From contig NC_065530.1 in NCBI RefSeq assembly GCF_020184175.1, positions 59,311,260 through 59,375,259 on the forward strand: DNA of 64,000 bases, in the 5' to 3' direction. The notes under the pieces are model-generated. The model searched no databases and was not told the origin of the DNA. It saw only the letters and a program-made list of their open reading frames with translations. The translations under genes and the position numbers were made by a program. Source of the stretch: Aphis gossypii. Taxonomy: Eukaryota > Arthropoda > Insecta > Hemiptera > Aphididae. Positions 12,331 through 27,180 of the stretch are shown here, in pieces. The first letter of the stretch is position 1, and each line of letters opens with the position of its first letter.

Positions 12331-15300
12331 GAGTGTATATAATAATTACGTAGTATAATACGTGTGCGTATAATCAGTGTATATACAGAAATAACGAAAA
12401 TCGTAATTAAAAACCGATTAATTTTATCAATCATTACTTAATGCTCAAAAGGCACGGTTAAACTAGTACCTAGAATAAATAAATAAAATTATTAAATACA
12501 GTCATTGTGATGAATAAAACAATATTTTGTTTTTAATTTATTATTATTAAAAGTGGCTTTAAATTTGAGTCAGATTATTGCTTACAAATGTTATTTAATT
12601 CGTGAGTTACAACGATATCATTGATTATTATTGTTTTTATTTTTTAATAAAGTTTATAGTTAGTTATTTTTTTTTAGAATTTGGTATTATGGTATATGAT
12701 CAATTTTATTATACTATTATTTTTTTAATACGTCATAATTTTCTTTTATTTAATTAAAATTTGGATTTAATTTCGTCCATGCCAAAGATTAGGTTAGGTT
12801 AGAAAAAAAATGATTTGGAAATACATTTTTTCTTAAATATTTAATATGATATACTTATTATTAGATATTTGAATACTAGAAAAATTATATTTTTTTCGCA
12901 CATAAATTAACTCTAATGTACCTACTCAAAACTCAACATTAGCTACTGACAACCAAGAATATATCTGATGAACGTGACAGATTTGGTATAGTGACTTTAA
13001 TTATACAACAGAAGTTGAACTGACTGTTTCAATTGACTTAATAATAATGGATCAAGAAACATTATTAGTGAAATGTTAAATAGAACTAAAACAAGATAAT
13101 ATAGTAAACTATGTTATGTTATTTGAATATCTGGTGAAATAACGGTAATTCGTTTTACTTAAATGATACACTACTCAACTACTGTAAATAGATAATATAA
13201 TAATTAAAAACAATCAAATAATTCTTGATCAGAGTATTAAAGTGAGTATATTTTAATACGTACGGGTCATATTTAATTATTTTTTTTTACCTTTGATGTT
13301 ATTTAAATACAATTGGTTTAAATATTTCATTAATCTGAAAATACGGCAAAAAATATTATAGTTAAAACGAAAAAAAAGCGTAAAGGATACTACTTTAATA
13401 TTCTATAATTTTTCATATTTCCAAATGTTAACTCGCTTAAAGATTCTGAGCGGAATGAGCGACCCACTGATGTTACAACAATACACGTTTTATATTTATT
13501 TATTTATTTATTTAGGTCAGAATCGTGTTCCCTTTTTGCAGCTAAGAACAGTGGACAGTGAATCATCACACATTCAAAAAATGTTTTTATCTGCAAATCA
13601 TTTATTGATATGTTCGGAAATAACCATGTATAACAAAAACTATATGTGAAAAAAAAATGTATTATGATTTAAAAGTTTGATATATAAAATTACAATTATT
13701 ATGAATTCGAGATAATTTTAAATTAAATTTTAATTTTAAATGTACTCATCTTCTACCAGCTTTAAAATATTATTGTTGTTTAAAAATTAATATAATCATA
13801 ATTTTAAATATATCCAATTGATTTCGATTGATGTTAAATAAGTATAATTCTAAATAGATACTTCATTTAAATTCTAAAATAACCATTTTTATGAAGATTG
13901 ATAAAAAAATTACTAAATTGAATGATTTTTATTCAGACTGACATTTTAAATTTGATACTTCTTTGTAATTTTTATGTCAATAAAATAAACATTTTTAATT
14001 ACTACTTATCTAAATACAATGTTTCCCGTTTTCATTATTAATCACAAAATATTAGAAAAAAAAGATAGGTAAATTAAATTTAAATCAAAAACAAACATAT
14101 TTGTCACTCATTAAATACATTTTTCGTATTTCTTAATTAATAACTATTTCACACAGGTATTGTTAAGTAATTATTATAATGAAATACAACAAATAATTTT
14201 AAAAGTAAAAATTAAACACCTTTATTGTTTTAATAAAACAATTTAAAAAATAAACTTTGAAAATATTTATTTCTTCCATATATTTTGATTATGATGACTT
14301 TTGGATAACTAATCAAATTATTAATTTATTTCTTGACTAAAGTTTTCATTCAATAAAATAGTTTATCCATTTTCTAATTACTAGAGAGAAAAATAAAAAA
14401 TTAAATTAATGAAAAAAATTATCTTAAACATTAAAATATTATATAAAATTAAATCATTAAACCGTAGAAAATTTCCATTTAAAACAGATTTTCATTTAAT
14501 TTGACTAAATGAAAATATAATATCTCATGAAAAAAAAAAATATTTTTTTTAATTTAAAAACACATAGGTAGTATAAATTATAATTGTTGGCAAAATGTTT
14601 TTTGTTTTACTTAAAAAAAAAAAAAATAATTAATAGTTTGAATTAATTTCTGAAGTTTGAAATGTATATAATTAAATTAATCAACGACAACCACTAGAAA
14701 AAATAAATGGATTTTGATGTGTAAATCTAATTGGTTAGTATTACTTAGTAAATATGGTTGATATAAATCAAATTTAAATTAGTAATAGAAGCGTCACAGG
14801 TGACCAGTGTGTGGCTATGTCTACATAAATTACACATCGCATATAGTATACCTAAATAATTTCCCATAGTATATATTAAATATATTATTATTATAACTGA
14901 TTATGTTAACATGAAAGAAATATATACATAAAAATTTTCCTTACCAAATGCTTTTTATGCTGTTGATATCGGATGATCATTGACGTAAAATTATTTAACT
15001 TCAAATGTAAAATGTTTATATTAACTAACCGTCTAACCTTATGGATATCTATCTTTTTATACGTGTAAAAACTCCAAAAGTAATATATTTCCCGCATATA
15101 ATATTATTATCGGCCTTCTATATTAAAACTCTTAGGTTTTTTAAACTTAACGTGCTTTTAGTATAAAAATATAATTTTCACACTATCACACATAATTTTT
15201 AAAAGAATAGTCGTGACGTGTAAACATTTAAGTCAAAATACAATAAAAAAATAAATTACTCAACCAATAATAGATAATTACATATAAAACAATAAACGAA

Positions 15301-15530
15301 TGGTTTATTATTAAAAAATTACAATGAACGTATAATAATTCTTAATTTTTATTATTACTAATACTAGTCATTATACGTTTATACCTTATACGTTCAATTA
15401 TTTACAGATTTTCAATTATACAGTGCACATAGTGAATTATGCTAATTTTTCAAATTTGCTTTAAAAATATAATCTAAAATTGATTTGGGTAATATTAAGG
15501 TATATTTATTGCAATTAATATATAGGTAAT
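12331..15530. other. AT-rich non-coding DNA
   Basis: No gene is supported. It contains a short TTAGG-like run at 12788-12801 and a possible fragment of the ATTCTGAACGAAG family at 13436-13470 (GATTCTGAGCGGAATGAG), followed by a TTTA microsatellite at 13489-13514. The frame at 13425-13649 runs through this repeat and microsatellite and is unlikely to be a gene. Confidence 0.5.
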
Positions 15531-15542
15531 TTGATTGAAACA

Positions 15543-15593
15543 TTGGGCACTTCGGCCCAAAAAATATCACAGGGCGTGCCTGGGGCACACCCT
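15543..15593. other. pair of GC-rich hairpins
   Basis: Two adjacent inverted repeats stand out from the surroundings. TTGGGC (15543-15548) pairs with GCCCAA (15555-15560) around ACTTCG, a UUCG-type loop. AGGGCGTGCC (15571-15580) pairs with GGCACACCCT (15584-15593) around TGG, with one mismatch that becomes a G-U pair on the minus strand. This could be a structured RNA piece, a terminus of a mobile element, or chance. No promoter or partner gene is visible. Confidence 0.5.
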
Positions 15594-15599
15594 ACACGG

Positions 15600-18500
15600 C
15601 ATGAAAACCTATTAAACATTTATTGCACAGAAATTGAATATTTATTAACTATTATTTTTTTTTTGCGGAATTATCATTTTAATTATTATTATTATTATAA
15701 CGATATGGTTTAAGTACTTGATTGAGAACTTGTATATTGTTTTAAATTTACAATAGAGACCTCCATAATTGACACCAAATTATTGATTACATTCAGTCTC
15801 AAATCATTTAAGTTATTATCGTACCCATGTTTGTTGATTTAAATTAAATTTTTTATTATCAACATAGTATATTAAAATATCAATATTAATTACTGAGATT
15901 TTTTTACGTATCACTTATACATAATACACTTGGTCGAAAACCACTGAGTTTTACTACATAAAATAGTGTATTTGAAGTTCAAAAAATACTTTTATTTTTG
16001 ATATTTATGAATATTTCAAAAAATATTGAACATTTATTTATTTATAAACGTACAAAGTTTTTTAAAGTGAGGCATAGAAGTGATGTAAACGAGCATATTT
16101 CAAAAGGAAATAAAATATTTATTCCCATTTTCTATATATGTATCACAATACCAATATATAAACTTTTAATGAGTATAAAGCCTGAACTACAAACATATAA
16201 ACTATGTTTGATATTGGATATTCACATAGTATAAACTAATATCTAAATGTGGTTTGAAAATCATATATCCATTTCAGTAGTAAATTACAAAAAAGTGGAT
16301 ATTATATATCAAAATATATATCTTGTTTTGCGTACTTTCTTGTATATTTTTTACTAAGGGTATTTGATTTTTAAGTGTCAATTTTTATGTTTATCAAAAT
16401 ATTGTATTAAAATTAATTAAATAAATATTTACGACCTTGAAAGTATATTTATTATTTAAAAAAATAAAAATTATCATACATTGTGCTATAGAATTCTGCA
16501 TATACCCAAATGAATTTCGTATATATATAAATAGATATTGTAACTTAAAAACTATCTAAAAAAAATATATATATTGAATTCCACATTTTTTATAAATACA
16601 ATTTAATTCGTATTTTCAATAAGCTTGAGACTGTGTTTTTAATTTGAAGTTGGTATGACGTCGTTCATTGTGAAAAATTAATATCTTAAATCGCTTGTCA
16701 TCGTGGCTAATCCCAGATATTGTGAACTTTCTAAAGTACAAATATTACTCTATCAAGGCCATAACTGTAGATTTTTAGTTAAAAATAATTTTTGTTAAAA
16801 AAAAAAAACTTTTCAATAAGATGCGTTTTAGAGTTAATAATTGTTTGTTGTTCAGAGGGTACCAACTTTCAAAATGCCTAGCGACGAATCAGTTTTTTGT
16901 TCTTCCCGAAAAGTTTGGATAACCGAGATTGGCCAGGATGGTCCTTAAGTGACGATACATAACATCTATACATATACATATATAGATATATCATACGATT
17001 CCATTTATATTTTCATCAAACACCAATAACGACAGAAAATAATACGCGTACGTAATGCAATTTGATTAAGTTTGAGTAGAATATGACAGCCATTAGGCGT
17101 CTTGTCGATTATCGCACATAGTTGATATTCACAATAACATATTGACATTTGCGCCTATATAGACATAGTACGAAAAATATACTTCGTGTTTATTCAAATG
17201 TCAGCTACATGCAGGCACAAACAAGCCAATTTTTTTTTTTTTGTGTTGAGTCAAAGAAATACAGATACAAATTATTATTTACATAATATATACATTCAAT
17301 CTTCATTTTATTACTATATTATATAGTATATATTAAGAAACGGAGTAAAATTCACTGCTGACAAATACGCATGTATTATGTAATAAAATATTACACGGTC
17401 TTCTAGTCACATTATTCTCTTACCATATTTTCTATGGAAATCACAACAGTTCGTATTGTCCACGCTTATCTTCGCTTAGCAGAAATACTGTACCGCGAAA
17501 AAAATTTTAAATATTTTTTTCAATTATATTTATAATTGGGTTCAAAATCAAAATTGAACAATACACTTTTGGATTTTATTTGGAGGAATTGAGCACCCTT
17601 CCTATATGTTTAAATATAATTTAATTCATACAGTTTGTGTATAAATAACTAGACAAATTAAATGCGTTGGTAAACATATTATATAACACAATGTGCATAA
17701 ACAAAATTTAATACCTATTGAACTAAAATAATAATTTCAAAATCAACCATATTATTTGTCATAAGTCACAATTAATCATTTTTTATTTCAATATATCGTT
17801 TTGAAAATCAAAATTCAAAATAATAAATTCATCCAACCAAAATTATAATCTATATAGCAGGTGTTCCACAACCATGGCTAATACCAATAAGTTATTGGTG
17901 ATGATGAAACTTTTTTAATCCGCTTTTTTTTTTTTTAATTTATTACATATCTAAATGTCACATTTTTATTAAAAAATTAAATCTGTTCAGTAAACTAAAC
18001 AAAAACAGAATAATAACTATATTTATGCTATAGGAAAACGTCATTTTTGATTCGGTAAAAAGTATGAACAAGAATCATGAAATTTTTTTCATGATTCGAA
18101 TCACGAATAGGTAAAAAAATAATTAAATATGAAAAAAAATCTGTATAAAATGTATTAATAATTATAAGAAAAATACATATAATTTTCATAATTCAATAAA
18201 TCTTTAAATACTATTAAATTAAATTTTGGTTTAAGAAGCAGTACAAGCTAAACAATTAAAGTATTAAAATACGTTTATTATCTGATAAGCATTGTATTTT
18301 AGTTTGTACACATATCTAATATTATAAAAACATTTTAAGTTTTTTAGCTAAACTATGTTAAAAATCATCGAAATAACTGACTTCACAGCAACTATGTATC
18401 AAGCCACCAATTTTTATTTAAATAATTCGTTAGTTATTATTTTTTTGAATAAAATTTAGAAATTACTAGATTATTTTATCTTTGGCTGAACCAAATATAT

Positions 18501-21240
18501 TAAATTAATTATTTATTTACTTAAATACATATAGTAATACCAACGTCAAATGCTTTAATAATAATCACTGTATTTTTCACTATCGCTCTAATAAAATGTT
18601 GACACACTTACCCCACACCACTTATACATATATATTTTGTGTGCTAATGCACGACGTTCTATAAAACCGTGTACCGTAAAAATATTTTCTATAAAATATT
18701 AAGTTGTATAATGAACCATACCAAATCTTAAGAATAACAATATTAAAAAAATAATAATATAATATAAATACTATTATGAAAATAATTTGTAAAAAATGTA
18801 TTATAGGTATATTAAAAATCCGTACAAAAATCATAAATTAAACGAGAAATATTCTTATCATTCACTCAGCGTTATTCAGAATTATTAACATAATATTACA
18901 TGAATTAGTTATATACTTTAATATATTATAAAAAAAATTTATATAATTATTAACTTGATTTTTTAATTTGATATCAAATCATCTCTATCTATAATAATAA
19001 TAATATACTCGTATTAACGTTGCGACTTTTAAATATTTAATAATTTATATATTGTAACAAAACTTTAATTAATAATTTAAATTTCTGTTCATAAATACAT
19101 TTAAGATTTATAATCTCCATGTAATATTTAAAACTTGATCTAGTTGTATCCATAAGTCTGCAAGGCTTTCAAATATTATAATATAAAAGACTTAAAAAGA
19201 TTTATTTTAGTTTTTAACAAAAAGTCAAGTACAAATGTTCTTTATAATATATTTTAACATCTATTGTCAAAAATTAAATATAATTTTAGACACACTGTTT
19301 TTTTATTATTATTATTATTATTATCATCAACGTATTTCTAGTAAATATTAAATTTGTTCAATGTCAATAATACATAATACCGTAAAAAGTATTATTTGTT
19401 TGTTGTGAATAATTTATTAAACGAATATGTAGGTACTATACTGATGTAGATAAGACTGTAGTTGAATCAATAATTTATTAATAATAATTTTATTTTTATT
19501 TTTCTCAACGAATACATATGTCATATACATTAGATAATTTTGAATGTACATATCTTGATAAAAAAAAGAAAGCCAGACATTTACCGATTACTTTGTTTAT
19601 AAAAATAAAAAGTTCACTTGTAGCATGATATGTTCGTTCAAAAATATACAACACCTATATATTGCTTGCTTATTAAAATATTTTACAAATGGTAAACAAT
19701 AAATGTATATGACTTAAAAATGTATAATATTGAGTAAACTTTTATTCTTTAACAACATACAAGTATATTAAAATATTATAATTCGTACTTATACTCATTC
19801 AACAGTTATTAACACAACTAACTATTTAATGCTGATTTAATTACTGTTAAAATTATTACAGTGTCCTTCATTTATTGACAAAATAGTCTTCAGGGCACTA
19901 TATAATTACTATCAAACTTCCACAATACTAACAACTAACAAGAATGTTATTATCACTAGTTGCTAATAAAATAACAAATATATAGATTATGAATAAAGCA
20001 TATAATTATTTTAAAATGTATAATATAATATGTATTATATTATTTTACTAAATATGTTACATAGATTTATTTTTAAATAGTACACAAAATACTAGTTTAC
20101 AAAATTAATTTCTGTGACTTAAAACAGAGTTATAAAGACACAAAATTCCTAACGATTTTCTTCATTTTTCACATAGCTAGAAATGCCTAAACTTGAAAAA
20201 CTTAGTATCTACTACCTATTATGATAAAATGTATTTACATACATTTTTTTCATATTCTATTTCTATCCAAATAAAAAGTTGTCAAAGTTTCAATAAAATC
20301 AAAAATATAAGAACAAGAATTATAGTTTAAACTTCAGTTTGATTTTATTGAAAATGTGTACGTATACATTGAGTTACTGCATTATCCGTTGTACATGTCT
20401 AAAGTATAATACATTCTATCTTTATCGAATTTTTTAATTGAATTTTATTGCTCATTTTGTATCAATAGTTCATTTCATCTTAAAATTGAATAGAAGCCAA
20501 ATTCAGGGAACTCGTCTTTATGATACGTTATGATTCCCTACATTTATTATGATAAAAAAATATATATAATAATTATGAGTGAAAATAGTTTAAAAAAATA
20601 TATATATTTTTCAGTTATTTCAGGAGTTTTTGATGTTATGATGATTAGAATAAAAATTAAAAAAATATAGAGTTTTCAATGTCTCCACTAAATTGTTTTT
20701 TTTTTTTTTAAGGAAGATAAATCCTTTAAATGTGGACCATGAAAAGATGAGCACTATTTAAATTGTCGTAACGACATCTGTCCAAAAACTTTCAGCATGA
20801 TGTCATGGATATTGACAACTGAAAGTTTTTCGTATTGCTATTATTCTGAATGGCTGATTTCATTTTTGGCAGTTATCTTCTACGAAAATAAAATATAATC
20901 GTTTTACACTTCAAACGTGTAGAATATATTATAATGAGAGAACTGTAACTGTAGCGCTCGAATCACTGCTTTTTATTAAAGAGAATCGTAACCCCACCCA
21001 AGAAATTTTTTCGACACTATAAGATATTTTATTTTACTTTGTTTATATTATTTTTTCTATACTTTTTAAAACAACAAAAATAACTAAATGAGTTAATATA
21101 ATATACATTGAAATAACAATAAATAATATAAAAATTAAAGAAAAATTGTTTTTTAAAAATCCATCCTTAATACTAAAACAACACTGCATTAGTGATAAAT
21201 TTTAACATGATACACTTTGACGCGATAGACACTTAACGGC
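15600..21240. other. AT-rich non-coding DNA
   Basis: No gene or recognisable element is supported. A perfect 11-bp hairpin with a TTTT loop lies at 18072-18097 (GAATCATGAAA stem). A less AT-rich patch at 20730-20890 has no convincing splice sites or frame. The tract at 16625-16950 is slightly less AT-rich and contains GGATAACCGAG, but no paired terminus was found. Confidence 0.45.
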
Positions 21241-21246
21241 CGATCC

Positions 21247-21449
21247 TTTATTATTGCGCCCATATTACGACGACGACAACATAATAATATACATCCACCC
21301 AATATCCTGCGGCCGAATAGGCAGGAGAAAATATCGTATGAAACGACCGGCTATCCTCGGCCTGTCATACTGTCTCGTTTCTACCCAGCAATCTTCCGGT
21401 TCAGCCAATGACCCACTCGTTCCATCTGCTGTCTTATTTTTCGCCCCAT
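21247..21449 (-). other. candidate terminal exon on the minus strand
   Basis: Bases 21230-21450 are far richer in G and C than both flanks. Read on the minus strand, a pyrimidine-rich acceptor TGTTTTTCAG ends at 21450, so the exon would start at 21449. A polyadenylation signal AATAAA lies at 21252-21247. An open frame of 68 codons covers most of it, and another frame starts ATGGGGCGAAAA exactly at the proposed exon edge and stops after 22 codons. I do not recognise a domain in either. It may be the last exon of a minus-strand transcript, a processed fragment, or a conserved regulatory island. The plus-strand frame at 21254-21799 starts at TTG and loses its GC-rich character halfway, so I do not treat it as a gene. 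Confidence 0.35.
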
Positions 21450-21454
21450 CTGAA

Positions 21455-24400
21455 AAACATTTAACAATCACATCTAGTATCTACTGTAAGGTTGTTGCCA
21501 CATGCATGAGAATGGGTTTATATTGTGTTTTTATATCATTTTATAAGGAAACGTTGTGTTACCTTAATAAACATCACACTTTAAGTGTATTCATACCGAC
21601 AAGCGTATTGTTCTTTTCTACTGAGGTAACCATTGGGGAAAATAGGCGAACCATTATTTCAAAACTTATGAGTATTAAAATAAGCATTTTCAAAAATATT
21701 CTGTTTCTTCTTAATTTGAAATTATATATTTACAAAACGTTATTTTTGGTTAGGTTAGGTTACTATTATTTACCGTTATCGATCGTTCAAGTTTCTTAAT
21801 TTTTTGAACAACAATAACGTTCATTTTTTATTCCGAAGTAAATTTTTTTTTAGTATTTAGTTATAAAATTTCAAAGAATTGTATTTAATTAATTAAATAT
21901 AATATAATAAAATATAATAAATAATAATATAATAAATATATTATAATAAACTTATAATTGCATAAATATTTAAAGCTAATATATTGGATTTAATTTTATA
22001 ATTTAAAAAATCTACTTTAAAAACCAAATAGTCATAAAAAAAATAAAGCAATATAATAAATTGCAAATCTGTTTCTAGTTATCTTCTTTTTACAATTGCA
22101 CCAAACAAAGCATTTTACAAACGCTTGAAGTCGTATTCCCTAATAAATTATTATCTAGCTATAGTCTATATCAACTGTAAAAATATATATCTATAGTCAA
22201 AAATATAATACATAATAATCACAGAATCGCTATTTAAAGTGGTTTAATGATATCCCTGAAATAAATTTGAACTATTTATAATGGAGTTGATTTATACAAC
22301 TTGTTCCTCAATACTCAACTACAAAATACAATAAATTCATATTATTTTTAGTATCTAACGATTCATTTTGTCCTCACTTCGATAAGCACTTGACAGACAT
22401 TTTTATTTTTATGGAGAAAAAAAACAAATAAATGTATTAACTGATGAATAAACTCAATATTTTAAAACCAAACCTTAAAATTAATATAAGTTGATATGTT
22501 AAGATTTTTTTTCATATTCGATACTATTATCATAGAAATTAAATTCAACATATCCATTACAATAACCTAGTCAATGACGAAGAACACTTGACACCTACAA
22601 TAAAAACAATAAAACAGAGTTACTTTGGTAGTTTTTTTAACTTTTCATCTCTCAAGGTTAAGAATAGACACAATGTAGTACTAGAAACTACTCCCAAAGT
22701 CTAAGACTAAATTATTTATACTAATCCAAAAGGTAAAAGTTAAGATAAATATAAAGTAAAAACACGCATCATTGTTGTACAACCATATTATCTGATCAGA
22801 ATCTAAAATTAAACACATGATACAATTTTTTTTTTTATTTATTTATTACTTTTAGCATACCTTAAATATCGTAGGTAATTTTCTGTCACGTTCACGTATG
22901 AGTCCTAATATTTTCAATAACCTTTTTTTTTCTTATTCAAGCCGATAGTGCAACGGGAGTGCTTTTGCAATACTTACGCAAAATATTTCCTATAGATAAC
23001 TTATATTGATCCAGCTAGACTTTCAATTATTGAATGAATATAATTTATAATATTATTAATACCCAATATTTAATTTCAGTCACAATCACCCATCGAACAT
23101 CGTAGTGAGGGTTTTAGACCAGCTTACAAAAAACAGGAACACCTAATTTGGAGCTTGTTCATTTTCAGGTATCATGACTTAACGTTCATATTATATGTGA
23201 CCACCGGTGACATTGTAATATGTAACTGTTAACAAATAGTATGCCACAAACACACATCACACGGTTTCTCTTTTACGTATGTGCATCTGCCTTACTAGCT
23301 GATTACTGTGAATTGCGAACGGTTTGTCGCACACATCACAGTAGTACATATTTTTCTTATTCATATACGTCATATAGTTACCGAATCAGTACTAATTCCT
23401 CTGTCACAGACAAACATCATCACGTGTTATTATTTTAATTTTTTTTAATATTCGATCAAATATCGGGATACTAATATTAAATATATATTAAATAATATTA
23501 AACGATGGTAACAAATGTATTGTTTTTTTTATATAATATATATATTTATATAATTTTTAGTTTAATATTTCAGTTACAGGTTAGAATCCTAGTTACAACC
23601 ACCATTTAACGATCTGGGTTAGGTCTGATATTGAGTAAGCGAATAGAAAAATTATTTTTTAAGAGTTAGTAAGAGTATACAAATGTATTTATTGATTATA
23701 TTATACTGTACAAAATAAATCACATAATATTGTAAGTAGTTTCCAGTTAAATTTAAAATTGAATTTTATTGACCATTAATAGTTCTAGAGACAGCACAAG
23801 GACTTCACAAAGGATTTTAATTTATGTACTGAATAATTTTGAAATTCTTTTATAGCAATTCTAGATTAAAGCAGTTTAATATTTATTATATTTTATCACG
23901 CAAATTATGTGTAGGTACATATTCGACAAAACTAAAAACTAAAAAGGTAGCAAACATTATTTCACCGAGCGATGCTAGTAAAGGAAGTAATTCAAATCTA
24001 AGTGGCTAGCACATGCTGCTGGTGGGTTATGAGCGAGTTAAATTCGTGCAAAAGGTGTAAAATAAATTATTTGTTTAAAACGTGTGTAGGGATACAAGTT
24101 TGATAATAAAGGGTAAAGAAATATTTATCGTTTTAATAAGAAACATTTTAATAAATCATCAGTTCCTTAAATGGTTTAACAATATAATATCTGAAGGAAT
24201 TATATTATGAATAATAGCGATAATTTCTATTTCGTTCAATAACATATAAAGTAAAATATATACCAACTATATTTATATATATATATATATAGCTGACAGC
24301 TTTAGGTACAATATTTAAAATCACAGTTGTAAAAAAATGATAAACTATTTTAGACTATTTACATTACTTTAGAACAAAACGTATTTACGAATATCATTAA

Positions 24401-25374
24401 AATTCTGAATGACAGTAAATTATTATTTTATTAGCATTACAGTAAGTTGAAACCAGAAGTCTGCTAGGTACATATGTTCTTATATTTTTAAGGTTATGGA
24501 AATATCAATTCCTTAGATTAATTGTACTTATGTTTAGCCGATGTGGTAAGCATTGAGCAGCTGAATAAGTGGTTCGATTGGAGATGGAAGTGTATATAAT
24601 ATATAAAATAGAAATCGGTTTCTTAAACTATATAATACAAAGATATTCCTACTGTAAATAAGATGGAAAATCGTAGATTGGATAAAGTATTTTTTGAGCT
24701 CTACCGATAACGCAGACTCGTAACATATTATATTGTGAAATCGACCCAACCCAAGTTAGAGCCACGAGAAAATCGGACGAATCGCTTTGGTTAAAACAGA
24801 CCATCATGACGTCTGCCTGTAAAGAGATCTACCTTCCCACGTTGATTTATATTATCACTGATATATGGTGATAGGATAGCATACGACCCAGATAAAAACT
24901 CGACTGCCGGGTGTACTGCACGGACATCTGGATAATAACGATTGATAGATAGGAGCATTTATCGCGAATCTGGATTATCCGAGAAAATCGCGATCGAATA
25001 AATGTAGAATTAGCTTTGCAAATATATTATGTTTTCCGTATAGAAAATGAAAGTAATTTGATCTAGTTATACGATAAATTATTGAGACACCCGAAAAAAA
25101 TAAATGATAATACATCTGTACAAACGTCTGGCATGGTCAGTGGAATTATTCATGACATGATACTGGGTATCGTGGGACTAAATTAAGTCAGCTATTGCAT
25201 ATCAATAACATTCTTGTCGTGGATCAAACGTCAAACTCCGAGTTTATATAACATGTATTGTTAATTAGTATTATGCTTAGTAATTAATATACAAGTTGTC
25301 CCAAATTATCTACGAGTCATTCTATGTATATCAGTGGAAAATCAATAACTAAATTTAAATTAAAGTGTAAAATA
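21455..25374. other. AT-rich non-coding DNA with two GC-richer patches
   Basis: It contains the TTAGG-like run at 21749-21766 and a (TA)n tract at 24274-24291. Bases 23180-23430 are less AT-rich and include the palindrome CACCGGTG; bases 24720-25010 include GGATTATCC and TCGCGATCGA. Both patches lack good exon signals and could be regulatory. No gene is supported. Confidence 0.45.
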
Positions 25375-25760
25375 AAAATGTAAAAAATGTAATGTAAGAT
25401 TTCTCATAACCATTTCATATTTAAAAAAAAAAATATATTAAAGATAATATTATGTGAAAATAGTTTTTTTATAGGTATAAAAAGTTAAAAATTAGAATAA
25501 ATTAGAAATAATAATGAATAATAACGATTTTATTTGTATTGTTTTAATTTAAAAATAGTATTCGTTGTGTGAAACTTTTACGTAGGTACATTAAATTTGT
25601 ATACACAATCACGCTTTCAAATGTACTTTTTTCGCCAAACAAATAATTCAACCTACCACCTTCGCTCAGAAATGATTTTCGTATACTATTATTTATCATT
25701 AAATTCGAATTTAACAGATACATTACTTTTCAGTCTTCAATAACGATAAGTACACTCGTC
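25375..25760 (+). repeat. right-end fragment of the ATTCTGAACGAAG repeat family
   Basis: CACCTTCGCTCAGAAATG followed by TTTTCGTATAC at about 25657-25687 matches the right terminus of the element ending near 43335 (CATCTTCGTTCAGAATC, then TTTTTCGTATAC). The similarity continues past the inverted repeat into CATTAAATTCGAATTTAAC. Leftwards, AATGTAATGTAAGATTTCTC resembles the internal AATTTAATACAAGGTTCCTC word. The left terminus is absent, so this is a 5'-truncated relic. Confidence 0.5.
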
Positions 25761-25764
25761 ACTT

Positions 25765-27180
25765 ACTAACCAGCAGAGTGCAATTACCTATACTTTACCC
25801 CATTTATTTATTTTTTTTGTTTTAATTACTGAGAAAAATAAATGTTCTTGAGACTATTATTTAAAATAACATTGAATTTGCATACTTAAACACATAATTA
25901 GTTCCTGGTTAAATAATAATAGTATTTATTAATTTATTATATAAAGGTAAATTTTTCTAAATTGACTGTTTTAGTGTTATTTGAAAAATATGAAAAAAAA
26001 AATGTTTAATATTCACAACACTCGTAGATAATATATTATATTTTATAACTGGATACAAGAACTGGTACATTCAAAAGCTTTATTAAGTAAAATGTCAATT
26101 AAGTAAAATATAAATAAATCATCGTTAATTGAAGTATAGACTAATGTGGTTATTTAAAAATTCAAACATTTAAACATTTTTCATTTCATACATAAAAAAT
26201 ATATACTTATACCTACACACAGTTTAATGCATTTTATATTGTTTACAAAGCGGTAATATTCTAATGGAAAAAATGTAATCGATTTTAAATTGAGCATACT
26301 AGACTGACACGTCAATGATGGTATAAAGTGACCCTCTCGAATGTCATACTTGTGTTATCGGATTAACAAGCAAACATTTGTTTAACAAACGCAGATGATT
26401 TAAAGAACAAAGATTGTAACTTAAAATAATTTACCACATTTCATAGAAGGACTACTAATTTAATCCGTAACATCTTAATTTAATTACTAAAATTATGGCA
26501 AAGGGTTGAATACGTATCGAGAAATATTTTTTTAATTCCCTTAAGCCTTTGAGAGTATAAAAAAATTATAAAATTAATAATAAATAATACCTGTTAAGTT
26601 TTACGTAATATATTTTTTAAACTAATTTTTATGTAAAATAAAATAAAATATGTTTTAGTTTCAACATGTAGATCTTGATACAAAGTGTTCGTAAATTGAT
26701 CATTTTTATCCAACCATTTTAGTGTCAGAATTAGACAGAGATGTTTTTGATATTCAAAAAATTTAAATCTGTATTAATTCTTGTTTATTTATTTGTTTGG
26801 ATATTAATTTATTTCATAGGATTATCACAATGATCTGACACATTCAAATGTAACATTGTCATATGGTGCAACGTATATATATATATATATATATATATTG
26901 TAAATAACGTCTTTTAGTGTACTTAATAATTAATAGCGAGGATATATTATTAACTATTATCAATTGTCTGTAATTTTCTATTATTTTAAATTTATTAATT
27001 TTTTTTTTCTTATCATTTTAGACTGCATACAGCGACATTATTATAGGTGTCCATTGTTTAGCAGGCAGTTAATATTGAAATTCTAATCATATTAAAAGAG
27101 CTAACAGAATATTCCGATTCATCCCCTGTTCTTAGAAATTGTATACAACCGTCACTGCTGTCACCGTTACTATAACTTTA
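25765..27180. other. AT-rich non-coding DNA
   Basis: No gene or element is supported. A (TA)n tract lies at 26874-26898. Confidence 0.5.

Noticed and set aside
21254..21799. 181-codon plus-strand frame
   Set aside because: It starts at TTG (first ATG at codon 29). The first part covers a GC-rich block and the rest is AT-rich and hydrophobic without a motif. The minus-strand exon reading explains the block better.
22440..22460. CTGATGA hammerhead-like core words (also at 12967 and 37857)
   Set aside because: The partner GAAA core and the closing stems are absent at all three positions.
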